From assembly GCF_029504695.1 (NCBI RefSeq), contig NZ_JAQFIN010000001.1, forward strand, positions 62,001 to 126,000: DNA of 64,000 nucleotides, written 5' to 3'. The notes under the pieces are model-generated. The model saw only the letters and a list, made by a program, of their open reading frames with translations. It had not been told where the DNA came from and did no database searches. The stretch is from Parabacteroides sp. PF5-6 (GTDB taxonomy: Bacteria > Bacteroidota > Bacteroidia > Bacteroidales > Tannerellaceae). Below are positions 17,974-26,364 of the stretch, piece by piece (the stretch's first letter is position 1; each line of letters begins with the position of its first letter). A program made the translations under genes and the position numbers.

Positions 17974-18050
17974 CGCACTTTCACGGATAAAACATTAATG
18001 TTTTGTTCACAAAAGTGCAATGTTTTGTCCGCAAAAGTGCAATGTTTTGT
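17974..18050. repeat. 22-bp repeat array, one inverted and two and a half direct copies
   Basis: Units AATGTTTTGTTCACAAAAGT+GC (17997-18018) and AATGTTTTGTCCGCAAAAGT+GC (18019-18040) are followed by a partial unit (18041-18050). The preceding 17974-17996 is an inverted, slightly diverged copy, so a hairpin centred at 17996/17997 is possible. It lies between SusD and the lyase-like gene. A similar CGCACTTT...AAAACATT word occurs at 62437-62461. Confidence 0.75.
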
Positions 18051-18055
18051 TTTTT

Positions 18056-19660
18056 TTAATATCCGGGGTTCTGTTTCCAGTTCGTATTTGTATTGAGAAT
18101 GCCTCTGGGAACCGGGAAAATACGCCGATAAAGTTCTGTCTTAGCCTGCGGATTAATAATGTGTTTATATCCCCAATCATCTTCAAACTTCCCAAAACGG
18201 ATCAGGTCGTTACGCCGCCAGTTCTCATCCGCAAATTCACGGGCACGCTCATCCAGAAGCTCATCCAATGTCGGATGCTGGGTCAGCCGCGGAGCTTGAA
18301 CATAATCCCGAATCTGGTTCATCAAAGACATAGGTGTATCACCGTTTGTTGCCGTAGCCCCACGTAAGATCGCTTCTGCCTTCATCAAGATAATATCTGC
18401 GAAACGGAAGATAGGCACATCATTACTCTGGGAACGGGCTTGGGCTTGTGTTGTTTTCAAATCCATATAAAACTTAATGGAACGATAGCCTTGCGAACGT
18501 CCTCCATGGGGCGTAGCGTCAACCGGCAAGGTTTGATCCAAGCTGGTCAATGTGATTTGTTTCGTTAATGTTACTTGCTGATCATCAATCATCCATGGAA
18601 CATTTGTTGCTTTGTAAGTATTCGGATCACGTACAAACAATGGACCACCGACAAATTGCTCGTTACGTTCATCACCCGACAAATTAAATTTGTCTACAAA
18701 TTCAGCGTTCATTGCAATATTTCCCCCGACACTCTGCGGCAGATTTATGCCATAGAATACTTGTTGTCCACTACGATGTGTCCTGAAGCGAGCGTAGGTC
18801 ATACCGCGTTGCGTTTCACGATCGAAAGGCATAGCATAAATGAAGTCCTTGATATGTGGCCCGTTTTCCGGAAGAAACTTAGAGATATAGCCATCTGTCA
18901 GATCGAATATGCCGGAAGCAATAATCTCATCACACAGACGTACCGCATCGTTCAATTTATTGTTAGGCATCGATGGAGTATAAGTAGCCACATCACCACA
19001 AGTATAGACCGTCCAGTTGAGATAAAGTTTTACCAATAGAGCACAAGCCATCCAGCGTGTCGGTTTCCCATACGTAGTAATATCCACATTCGTCGACAGT
19101 TTATCCATTACAGCCAACAGTTCCGATTCAATAAACTGGGCTACATCCGCACGGGGAGAACGATCTACAGCTTCGTCTGCTTCCAACACATGATCCAGTA
19201 TGGGAGCATCACCATAATTGTCGATCAACACCCAATGATAATAGGCACGAACGGCGCGAATAGGAGCAATGGCATCGGATTCTTCCCCTCCCATTTCAGC
19301 GATTAATTCATTACAAATCGTAATGCCTCCGGCAAGGTCTTCCCAATACGCAATAAACCCGTTATCCGCATTCCACCAATGTAAGGCAAGTTGGCTCCAG
19401 GCACCGGAATCATAATAGTCAGTCCCATTATAAGAAAAACACATGGATTCGTCGGAAGATAAAGTCTGAGCGGAATTATAATGACGTCCTATCGGTCCGC
19501 GCATGGCAAAATAGGCATTGGAAGCTTTGGCTTCAACAGCCCTCTCATTATCGGGAAATTCAGTATATCTGGATTTGATATCTACATCAAGATCCGTACA
19601 ACTCATCGTTAGCGCCAGCAAAAACACCGGCATCCATGATTTTATATATTTCGTTTTCAT
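18056..19660 (-). CDS. SusD/RagB family nutrient-binding outer membrane lipoprotein
   Basis: A 534-residue lipoprotein (FLLALTMSC, cysteine 21). It has the SusD/RagB hallmarks: an N-terminal SusD-like segment (D-N-E-R-A-V-E-A-K-A-S-N-A-Y near residue 38), helical TPR-like repeats (A-P-I-R-A-V-R-A-Y-Y-H-W-V-L near 130) and the conserved C-terminus with R-F-A-D-I-I-L-M-K-A-E-A near 425, followed by L-D-E-L-L-D-E-R-A-R-E-F and R-R-N-D-L-I-R-F-G-K-F. It binds substrate at the surface and closes over the SusC pore. Twelve bases separate it from susC, the standard pair arrangement. The substrate is not readable from sequence; the neighbours suggest an inositol-, phosphate- and uronate-containing compound. 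Confidence 0.95.
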   Translation of the reverse strand: MKTKYIKSWMPVFLLALTMSCTDLDVDIKSRYTEFPDNERAVEAKASNAYFAMRGPIGRHYNSAQTLSSDESMCFSYNGTDYYDSGAWSQLALHWWNADNGFIAYWEDLAGGITICNELIAEMGGEESDAIAPIRAVRAYYHWVLIDNYGDAPILDHVLEADEAVDRSPRADVAQFIESELLAVMDKLSTNVDITTYGKPTRWMACALLVKLYLNWTVYTCGDVATYTPSMPNNKLNDAVRLCDEIIASGIFDLTDGYISKFLPENGPHIKDFIYAMPFDRETQRGMTYARFRTHRSGQQVFYGINLPQSVGGNIAMNAEFVDKFNLSGDERNEQFVGGPLFVRDPNTYKATNVPWMIDDQQVTLTKQITLTSLDQTLPVDATPHGGRSQGYRSIKFYMDLKTTQAQARSQSNDVPIFRFADIILMKAEAILRGATATNGDTPMSLMNQIRDYVQAPRLTQHPTLDELLDERAREFADENWRRNDLIRFGKFEDDWGYKHIINPQAKTELYRRIFPVPRGILNTNTNWKQNPGY

Positions 19661-19672
19661 CTTTATTGCATT

Positions 19673-22600
19673 TTAGAAATTAACATTCACACCAAACATA
19701 AAAGTACGTGTACGCGGATAAGTCTGGCGATTATCAATACCCGGAGCTATGCCACCGAGAGAAACTTCCGGGTCAATGCCCTTGTAGCCCGTAATGGTAA
19801 ACACATTGTTGCAGGTAGCATACAGACGAAGACCTCTGATATAATCATTAATCTTACCAAAGTTATACGCTAAAGAGAGTGATGCCAGTCGTAAATAACT
19901 CGCATTCTCCAAATAGCGATCAGATGGTGCATGCGCATTATTATCTGTTGTCGGAATTTCCTTTGCCACACTCGCTAATACGTTCTTTCCCACTGTCACA
20001 TTGCCAAGATTATTCAGATTGGCTCGCGTAGCATTCATGACTTTATTTCCAACCACACCCTGCATGAAGGCTGTCAAGGTCCATTTTTTATAAGTAAAGG
20101 TATTATTCCATCCTCCGGACAGTTTAGGCTGAGCCGAACCAGCAAAATATTTATCACTGTACAAGCAGTTTTTCGTGGTTACATACTCTCCGGTTGCATT
20201 GTCAATATAACGACCATCATCTTGTTTTGTCACCTTACCTTCAAAACCGCCCTGTTCCTTGTAAATATCATTCAAGCTATCTTCGCCATATACATAAAAA
20301 TGAGAGACGCCGTCTTTAACTCCAGCCCATTTCCAGGTATAGAATTGTCCCATGGGATAACCGGCCATTACACGTTGCACATTTGCACCTGAAAAACCTC
20401 CCGATTGCACACCTCCCTTATCAAAGTAATCCACGGAATACATCTGATTGGATATGCTAACCACCTCATTTTTATTGTGCGAAAGATTTATGGATGTTTC
20501 CCATCTGAAATCTTTTTCCTGAACCGGTGTGGCATTAAGCGTTAATTCGATCCCTTTGTTGCTGATCTCGCCCACGTTTGCCGTCAAAGTAGCAAAAGGA
20601 TACTTAGCGGTTGAAACCGCATAATCAGCAATCAAATCTTTTGTGCGTTTGTCATAATATTCAATCGTTCCACTCAAACGGTTATTGAAAAAACCGAAGT
20701 CCAGACCGACATTGAACATCCCCGTACGTTCCCATTTAAGATCCGGATTCGCATTGCGGGTAGCGCCCAGAATTTGGATTTGGTCGGATTGACCTGTAGT
20801 AGTCAAATGATCATACCAACCGGTTGATCCATACAATTGGGTGGCTGTAAAGACGTCGAAGCCCATAGAGTTACCGCTTACTCCATACCCCACACGCAGT
20901 TTCAGGTCATCAAACACATTCAGGTTCTTGATGAAATCTTCTTCATAAAGACGCCAGGCCAGAGAAACGGAAGGGAAAGTACCCCATCGGTTGTTCTTCC
21001 CGAAAGCCGAAGATCCGTCACGACGCAAAGTGGCCTGGAACAGATACTTACTGGCATAAGAATAATTGATGCGGCCATAGAATGAGATCATACGTAACGT
21101 AGAAAGATTGTAATCCCCCAAACCTGTTTTTTCGATTTTGTTCGCCATACCCATATTATAATAGGTCAGGTCATCATTATAATAATCGTAAGTCGTCAAT
21201 TGGAAACCATCATTATCATTTGATTCTTCCCAGGAATAACCGGCCATAAGCCCCAATTTATGCACTTTGTTAAATGTTTTATCATAATTCAGATAGGTCT
21301 CAAATACCGTTCGTTTGTTTGTCACAGACGAGCGTCGAGCTCTACCATTCATATTCTGAGCCACTAATGACCGGGAAGAGTTATAGGTGCTATAAATATA
21401 TTGCTCATTCTGATAAGCCAAGCTCGCATTGTAAATCAGACCCTCTACGATCTTGAGTGAAGCTTTACCCGTACCCATCAGGCGTTTACCTTCCGTATCA
21501 TTGATATTTTCATTAATCAAAGCAACCGGATTATAATATTGAGTAATACTGGGATCTTCATAATACGTATTATCTTCGTTGCGAACAGGCACCAACGGAG
21601 AGTAGTAATAGATGGCATCCAACACACTCATGCCTTGACCACTTGTTTGAATCCTGCTTCTGTTGGTTACACTTGCATTGATATTAAATGATACCGTAAG
21701 ACGATCTTTCAGCCCTTTGGCCTGGATATAGGCGCGTCCGATCAGGCGAGTCATATCCGACCCTTTGATAACTCCCTGGTTTTCCATGTAATTAACACCA
21801 CCGCTGAATGAGAGTTGGTCCGTACCGCCACTAATCGACACATTGTGGTTCTGACTGAAGCCTGTACGTTGTACTTCATCCTGCCAATTGGTATCATAAC
21901 CTAAATCATTCATCAAAGCAATGCCTCCCGATTGTGCATAAGCACGAAGTTCCGGACCAGTCATCATCTCATAATTCCCCATTACATTGTCTACAGCCAC
22001 ATAGCCATTGTAATCGATATTTGTGCGACCTGCTTGTCCTTTTTTGGTCGTAACGATAATCACACCATTAGCTGCTTTCGAACCGTAAATCGCCGTTGCC
22101 GTAGCATCGCGGAGCACATCGATGCTCTCAATGTCATTTGGAGAGATCAACGACAAAGACATACCCGGCATACCATCAATAACATAATAGGGCTCCATAG
22201 CGGCTCCCTCACGCAGGGTGGAAGCACCACGTAGGGTGATCGAAGCAGTCGCATTCGGGTCGCTGCTCTGAGCAATCACCAGCCCCGGTACTTTTCCCTG
22301 AAGTAATTGAGCCGGATCCGAATAAACCCCGACATTCATCTTCTCAGAAGTAACGGTAGTGATCGAACTGGTCACATCTTTACGGGTCATCGTGCCATAA
22401 CCAATCACCACCACTTCCTCCAGTTGGGTGTTATTTTCCACCATCGTCACATTCATCGTTTGTGATCCTCGTGTCTCAACTTCTACGGGATCATATCCGA
22501 TATAGGTAAAGACCAATTTGACATTCCCGCTTGGAACAGCAAGAGAATACTTTCCATCGATATCAGAAGATATCCCGGTAGTAGTACCCGATACAACCAC

Positions 22601-22747
22601 ATTTACGCCCGGCAGGGGTTCACCGGTGACCCGGTCGGTAATTGTACCACTCACAGTAACTTGTTGGCCGAAAGCATGGACGGACAACACACACAACAAC
22701 AAAAAAACAAGAAGTGGTCTTGTACTTTTCTTCACATGATTCTTCAT
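19673..22747 (-). CDS. SusC/RagA family TonB-linked outer membrane transporter
   Basis: A 1024-residue TonB-dependent transporter. Order of parts: signal peptide (residues 1-28, VHAFGQQ), carboxypeptidase D regulatory-like domain (about 30-112, G-T-I-T-D-R-V-T-G-E-P-L-P-G-V-N-V), the SusC signature region E-E-V-V-V-I-G-Y-G-T-M-T-R-K-D (about 112-126), plug (about 125-230, with R-G-A-S-T-L-R-E-G and D-A-T-A-T-A-I-Y-G-S-K-A-A-N-G-V) and a beta-barrel ending in aromatic F (M-F-G-V-N-V-N-F). It imports large substrates with SusD. Unusually, it starts only 56 bases after iolG and on the same strand, which ties outer membrane uptake to the inositol pathway. Confidence 0.95.
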   Translation of the reverse strand: MKNHVKKSTRPLLVFLLLCVLSVHAFGQQVTVSGTITDRVTGEPLPGVNVVVSGTTTGISSDIDGKYSLAVPSGNVKLVFTYIGYDPVEVETRGSQTMNVTMVENNTQLEEVVVIGYGTMTRKDVTSSITTVTSEKMNVGVYSDPAQLLQGKVPGLVIAQSSDPNATASITLRGASTLREGAAMEPYYVIDGMPGMSLSLISPNDIESIDVLRDATATAIYGSKAANGVIIVTTKKGQAGRTNIDYNGYVAVDNVMGNYEMMTGPELRAYAQSGGIALMNDLGYDTNWQDEVQRTGFSQNHNVSISGGTDQLSFSGGVNYMENQGVIKGSDMTRLIGRAYIQAKGLKDRLTVSFNINASVTNRSRIQTSGQGMSVLDAIYYYSPLVPVRNEDNTYYEDPSITQYYNPVALINENINDTEGKRLMGTGKASLKIVEGLIYNASLAYQNEQYIYSTYNSSRSLVAQNMNGRARRSSVTNKRTVFETYLNYDKTFNKVHKLGLMAGYSWEESNDNDGFQLTTYDYYNDDLTYYNMGMANKIEKTGLGDYNLSTLRMISFYGRINYSYASKYLFQATLRRDGSSAFGKNNRWGTFPSVSLAWRLYEEDFIKNLNVFDDLKLRVGYGVSGNSMGFDVFTATQLYGSTGWYDHLTTTGQSDQIQILGATRNANPDLKWERTGMFNVGLDFGFFNNRLSGTIEYYDKRTKDLIADYAVSTAKYPFATLTANVGEISNKGIELTLNATPVQEKDFRWETSINLSHNKNEVVSISNQMYSVDYFDKGGVQSGGFSGANVQRVMAGYPMGQFYTWKWAGVKDGVSHFYVYGEDSLNDIYKEQGGFEGKVTKQDDGRYIDNATGEYVTTKNCLYSDKYFAGSAQPKLSGGWNNTFTYKKWTLTAFMQGVVGNKVMNATRANLNNLGNVTVGKNVLASVAKEIPTTDNNAHAPSDRYLENASYLRLASLSLAYNFGKINDYIRGLRLYATCNNVFTITGYKGIDPEVSLGGIAPGIDNRQTYPRTRTFMFGVNVNF

Positions 22748-22803
22748 AAAAACAAATTTATTAGATTTATAAATGAGATAACAAGAGAGACTCTACGGTT
22801 TTT

Positions 22804-23817
22804 TTACCTGATCTCGTTCAATTTTACCGGACGCCCTTCGGCAACCGATTTCTTTGCGGCTAAGCCGATGGCGACGGATAGGAGACCATCCTGGCCACCG
22901 ACGGGTACGGGTTTGTCATGGATAACGGCATCACAGAAGGCTTTTAACTCTGTCGAATAGGCATCGAGATACCTGTCCATAAAGAAGTTAAGCGGCAGGG
23001 AACCTTGTATGCCTTCGGAGGAGAAGTAGCGATGGTTGTCCGGGAAATTATTATCGGCACTAACCATTCCTTTCGAACCGAAGATCTCCACACGCTGGTC
23101 ATAACCATACACCGCTTTGCGACTGTTATCAATCACACCGATAGCGCCATTCTCGAAAGTCAATGTGATGATCGCCGTATCTACATCGCCGGCTTCACCG
23201 ATAGCCGGGTCCACCAGAACGGCTGCTTTGACATAGACCTCCGTCACTTCGCTGCCGACAATATAACGCGCCATATCAAAATCATGGATCGTCATATCCA
23301 GGAACATGCCACCGGAAACAGCCACATACTCCGCCGGAGGCGGTGCCGGGTCGCGCGATGTGATCTTAAGGATGTTCGGCTCACCCACTTTCCCAGCTTT
23401 CACCATATCATGCACTTTCTTGAAATTCGGATCGAAGCGGCGGTTGAAGCCAACCATCAGTTTTACGCCGGCTTTCTCCACTTCATCGATCGCGTTCCGG
23501 ATGACCGCTAAGGACAGATCCACCGGCTTTTCGCAGAAGATATGTTTACCGGCCTGTGCCGCTTCTACGATATATTTGGCGTGCGTGTCGGTCGGCGAAC
23601 AGATCACTACGGCATCGACTTCCGGATGATTGATCACGTTTTTATAATCCGGCGTAACGAATGAGATACCGAATTGTGCGGCTAATATTTTAGCGCCTTC
23701 GATGTTAATATCAGCGACTGCTACGACTTCCGCATCCGGTACGCTCTGTACCAGTGTGGCAATATGTACCTTACCGATCCGGCCGGTACCAATAACTCCC
23801 AATTTTAATTTTGTCAT
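22804..23817 (-). CDS. iolG: Inositol 2-dehydrogenase
   Basis: A 337-residue Gfo/Idh/MocA oxidoreductase that oxidises myo-inositol to scyllo-inosose with NAD+, the first step of inositol breakdown. The Rossmann motif GVIGTGRIGKVH is at residues 7-18, and the catalytic set matches IolG: Lys97 in C-E-K-P, Asp174 and His178 in L-D-M-T-I-H-D-F-D-M-A-R. Length and these spacings agree with Bacillus IolG. Neighbours iolE, iolA, iolD and iolB on the same strand support the assignment over a generic sugar dehydrogenase. It is cytoplasmic. The iolE stop lies 18 bases upstream of its ATG. Confidence 0.92.
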   Translation of the reverse strand: MTKLKLGVIGTGRIGKVHIATLVQSVPDAEVVAVADINIEGAKILAAQFGISFVTPDYKNVINHPEVDAVVICSPTDTHAKYIVEAAQAGKHIFCEKPVDLSLAVIRNAIDEVEKAGVKLMVGFNRRFDPNFKKVHDMVKAGKVGEPNILKITSRDPAPPPAEYVAVSGGMFLDMTIHDFDMARYIVGSEVTEVYVKAAVLVDPAIGEAGDVDTAIITLTFENGAIGVIDNSRKAVYGYDQRVEIFGSKGMVSADNNFPDNHRYFSSEGIQGSLPLNFFMDRYLDAYSTELKAFCDAVIHDKPVPVGGQDGLLSVAIGLAAKKSVAEGRPVKLNEIR

Positions 23818-23835
23818 ACTCGTTTTCGTTTTTAT

Positions 23836-24735
23836 TTATAATCCCAATGTCTTGATAAATTCCCGGTTCCGTTGGGCACAGGTTTTAGGATTACCCATAC
23901 CCGGAAGTACATCCTGTTCGACTACAATCCATTCGTCGTAGTTCTGTTGGTGAAGCTCTGCTACAATCGCCTGGAAATCCACCGCTCCTTTGCCTAATTC
24001 ACAGAAGACGCCGGAGTTAACCGATTGGAAATAGTCCATTCCTTCTTCGCGTGATTTCGCGGCTATCGCCGGATCACAATCTTTGAAATGAATATGCCAG
24101 ATCCGATCGGCATACTGCCGGAGCGCCTGCAAAGGATCGCCGCCGCCGAACATATAATGCCCCATATCCAATACCAGTCCCAGCTGTTCCGGATCGGTAA
24201 ATGTCAACAAGGTGGCTATTTCTTCCGGTGTTTCCACATAACCGCCACAATGATGATGGAATACGGTGCGCAGCCCTGTTTGTTTTTTCACTTCCCGGGC
24301 AATGCGATCGGCTCCTTCCGCAAAGGTTTTCCATTCCTCGGTCGACAGCCCCATAGCAGGGGTTACACGGCCGGCGTTTTGAGTCCGTTCGGGAATGCTT
24401 CCGTTCTCATCGGCCAGGACGATAAAGGCTTCGGGGAATCCGGCATCTGCCATCAGGCGAGCCGTCTTCACCGCCTGCTCTACGCCGGCATCATGCTTCG
24501 TCCGGTCTTTCATCAATACGGGAACAAAAGCGCCCAACAAGTGGAAATCGCGTTTATCCATCTCGGCCCGCAAAGCTTTCGGATCCGTGGGCATAAATCC
24601 CCAGTCGCCCAGTTCCGTTCCGGCATAACCACAGGCTTTCATCTCGTCTAAAACCTGTTCATAACCGGCTGCTTCGCCTTCCAACTCAAATTCTAATACA
24701 CCCCATGAGCAAGGGGCATTGGCTATTTTTATCAT
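23836..24735 (-). CDS. iolE: Myo-inosose-2 dehydratase
   Basis: A 299-residue TIM-barrel protein of the xylose isomerase/AP endonuclease 2 superfamily. It dehydrates scyllo-inosose to 3D-(3,5/4)-trihydroxycyclohexane-1,2-dione, step two of inositol breakdown. The start KIANAPCSWGVLEFE is the typical IolE N-terminus, and likely metal and substrate residues are in V-F-H-H-H-C-G-G-Y-V-E (about 162), L-V-L-D-M-G-H-Y (about 195), I-H-F-K-D (about 220) and W-I-V-V-E-Q-D (about 278). It is separated from iolA upstream by 143 bases that hold a large hairpin (24776-24865), so iolE, iolG and susC may be expressed at a different level from iolB to iolA. Confidence 0.93.
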   Translation of the reverse strand: MIKIANAPCSWGVLEFELEGEAAGYEQVLDEMKACGYAGTELGDWGFMPTDPKALRAEMDKRDFHLLGAFVPVLMKDRTKHDAGVEQAVKTARLMADAGFPEAFIVLADENGSIPERTQNAGRVTPAMGLSTEEWKTFAEGADRIAREVKKQTGLRTVFHHHCGGYVETPEEIATLLTFTDPEQLGLVLDMGHYMFGGGDPLQALRQYADRIWHIHFKDCDPAIAAKSREEGMDYFQSVNSGVFCELGKGAVDFQAIVAELHQQNYDEWIVVEQDVLPGMGNPKTCAQRNREFIKTLGL

Positions 24736-24775
24736 ATATTATCTGTATTAAATCGTTTTATATCCTAGTTTTTTC

Positions 24776-24865
24776 TATTGTCGATGCACATGGGCAGTAC
24801 TGTCCATGCTCTTCGACAGTATTGTCCATGCCCTTCGACAGTACTGTCCATGCGCATCGACAATA
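24776..24865. repeat. 90-base self-complementary repeat between iolA and iolE
   Basis: Outer arms TATTGTCGATGC and GCATCGACAATA are exact complements; the pairing extends to about 28 bases per arm with two mismatches. Inside, the word CAGTACTGTCCATGC recurs as tandem units of about 22 bases (GACAGTACTGTC is itself palindromic). It has no T-tract immediately after, so it is not a standard terminator. A role as an attenuator, mRNA processing or stability element is inferred. Confidence 0.8.
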
Positions 24866-24878
24866 AAATTCTAAGGCA

Positions 24879-26342
24879 TCAGAACTTCCGATTCCATTCA
24901 TCATGCCAGCGCTCAATCACCACCTTTGTCTGGGTATAGAATTCAACCGCATGATGCGATTGGGCATGCAGGTCGCCAAAGAAGCTGTCTTTCCATCCGC
25001 TGAACGGGAAAAAGGCCATCGGAGCAGCCACCCCGATATTCACTCCGATATTTCCGGCCATCACATCGTGGCGGAAACGACGGGCGGCCGAGCCGCTATG
25101 GGTAAAGATACAAGCCGAGTTGCCGTAATTTCCGCTATTGACCAATTGGATCGCGTCATCTAACGTATCCACATACATCAAGCCCATTACCGGACCGAAG
25201 ATCTCGGTCGCGAATGTATCTGTCCCTTGTTTTACATCATCCAATACTGTCGGGTGAATAAAATAGCCCTCTTCATAACCCGATACCGGTTTATTCCGTC
25301 CGTCGAGCAATAGGGAGGCTCCTTCGTCAACACCTTTGTCTATCAACATCTCGATGCGCTCTTTGCTTTCTTTCGTGATCACAGGTCCCATGCCCGCGGC
25401 AGGATCCATCCCATAACCGGTCGTCTTATTTCTGGCAGCCTCAACTAGTTTGTCCCGGAACAGCTCTTTCGCCTTTCCGACCAACACAACCAAAGAGGCG
25501 GCCAGGCAACGCTGACCGGCACAGCCGTATACACTATCCGCAATAATTCGAACCGTAGTGTCGATATCCGCGTCGGGCATCACCACCACCGGATTCTTGG
25601 CACCACCCTGTGCCTGTATGCGTTTGCCGTTAGCTGTACCGCGTTGATACACATATTTGGCAACGGCTGTCGATCCCACAAAGCTAATGGCTGGAACAGC
25701 CGGATGATCCAATAGAGCATCTACCGTATCCTTTGCGCCGTGCACCATATTCAATACGCCTTTCGGCAGGCCCACAGCTTCAAACAATTCAAAGATGCGT
25801 GTCATGGTCATCGGAACCTTTTCGGACGGTTTGACGATATACGTATTACCACAAGCTATGGCATACGGCATAAACCAGAATGGGATCATAATCGGGAAGT
25901 TGAACGGAGCAATACAAGCACAAACGCCCAGCGGCTGACGGATCATAAACTCATCGATCCCGCCGGCAATATCTTCTGAGAATTCACTTTGAAGCATCGT
26001 CGGGATGCCACAGGCGACTTCTACATTCTCAACCGCCCGCACCACCTCGGCTTTCGACTCGCCATAGGTCTTGCCACTTTCATTCGTACAGATCTCTGCG
26101 ATCTCCTCCGCGTGTTCATCCAATATCTGTTTCATCCGAAACAGATACTGTATGCGTTGCACTGCCGGGGTATTACGCCAGGCCTGCGCGGCAGCTTGTG
26201 CTGCTTCTACTGCCCGGGCAATATCGTCCGCGGTTCCTGCCGGTACCTGTTCGATCACTTTCCCGGTAGCCGGATTGACGACATCGATAGAGGCGCTCCC
26301 TGTCGAAGCCACCCACTCTCCATTGATATAATTCTTTAGCAT
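24879..26342 (-). CDS. iolA: Malonate-/methylmalonate-semialdehyde dehydrogenase (CoA-acylating)
   Basis: A 487-residue aldehyde dehydrogenase. It converts malonate semialdehyde, NAD+ and CoA into acetyl-CoA and CO2, the last step of inositol breakdown. The MMSDH-type N-terminus [20 protein letters not shown], the CoA-dependent signature [18 protein letters not shown] (residues 143-160) and the nucleophile Cys279 in Y-G-C-A-G-Q-R-C-L are visible. Length fits the family. Its genomic place between iolD and iolE supports IolA rather than a valine-pathway MmsA. It needs a source of malonate semialdehyde, which in this cluster cannot come from IolJ because no such gene is present. Confidence 0.93.
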   Translation of the reverse strand: MLKNYINGEWVASTGSASIDVVNPATGKVIEQVPAGTADDIARAVEAAQAAAQAWRNTPAVQRIQYLFRMKQILDEHAEEIAEICTNESGKTYGESKAEVVRAVENVEVACGIPTMLQSEFSEDIAGGIDEFMIRQPLGVCACIAPFNFPIMIPFWFMPYAIACGNTYIVKPSEKVPMTMTRIFELFEAVGLPKGVLNMVHGAKDTVDALLDHPAVPAISFVGSTAVAKYVYQRGTANGKRIQAQGGAKNPVVVMPDADIDTTVRIIADSVYGCAGQRCLAASLVVLVGKAKELFRDKLVEAARNKTTGYGMDPAAGMGPVITKESKERIEMLIDKGVDEGASLLLDGRNKPVSGYEEGYFIHPTVLDDVKQGTDTFATEIFGPVMGLMYVDTLDDAIQLVNSGNYGNSACIFTHSGSAARRFRHDVMAGNIGVNIGVAAPMAFFPFSGWKDSFFGDLHAQSHHAVEFYTQTKVVIERWHDEWNRKF

Positions 26343-26364
26343 CTTCTTATTCTTTTATTTTGTT

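Noticed and set aside
22804-23817. Generic Gfo/Idh/MocA oxidoreductase for the gene called iolG
   Set aside because: Catalytic Lys97/Asp174/His178 spacing and the flanking iol genes favour inositol 2-dehydrogenase.
24736-24878. Small RNA gene or riboswitch between iolA and iolE
   Set aside because: The structure is explained by tandem self-complementary repeats, and no known riboswitch core was seen.
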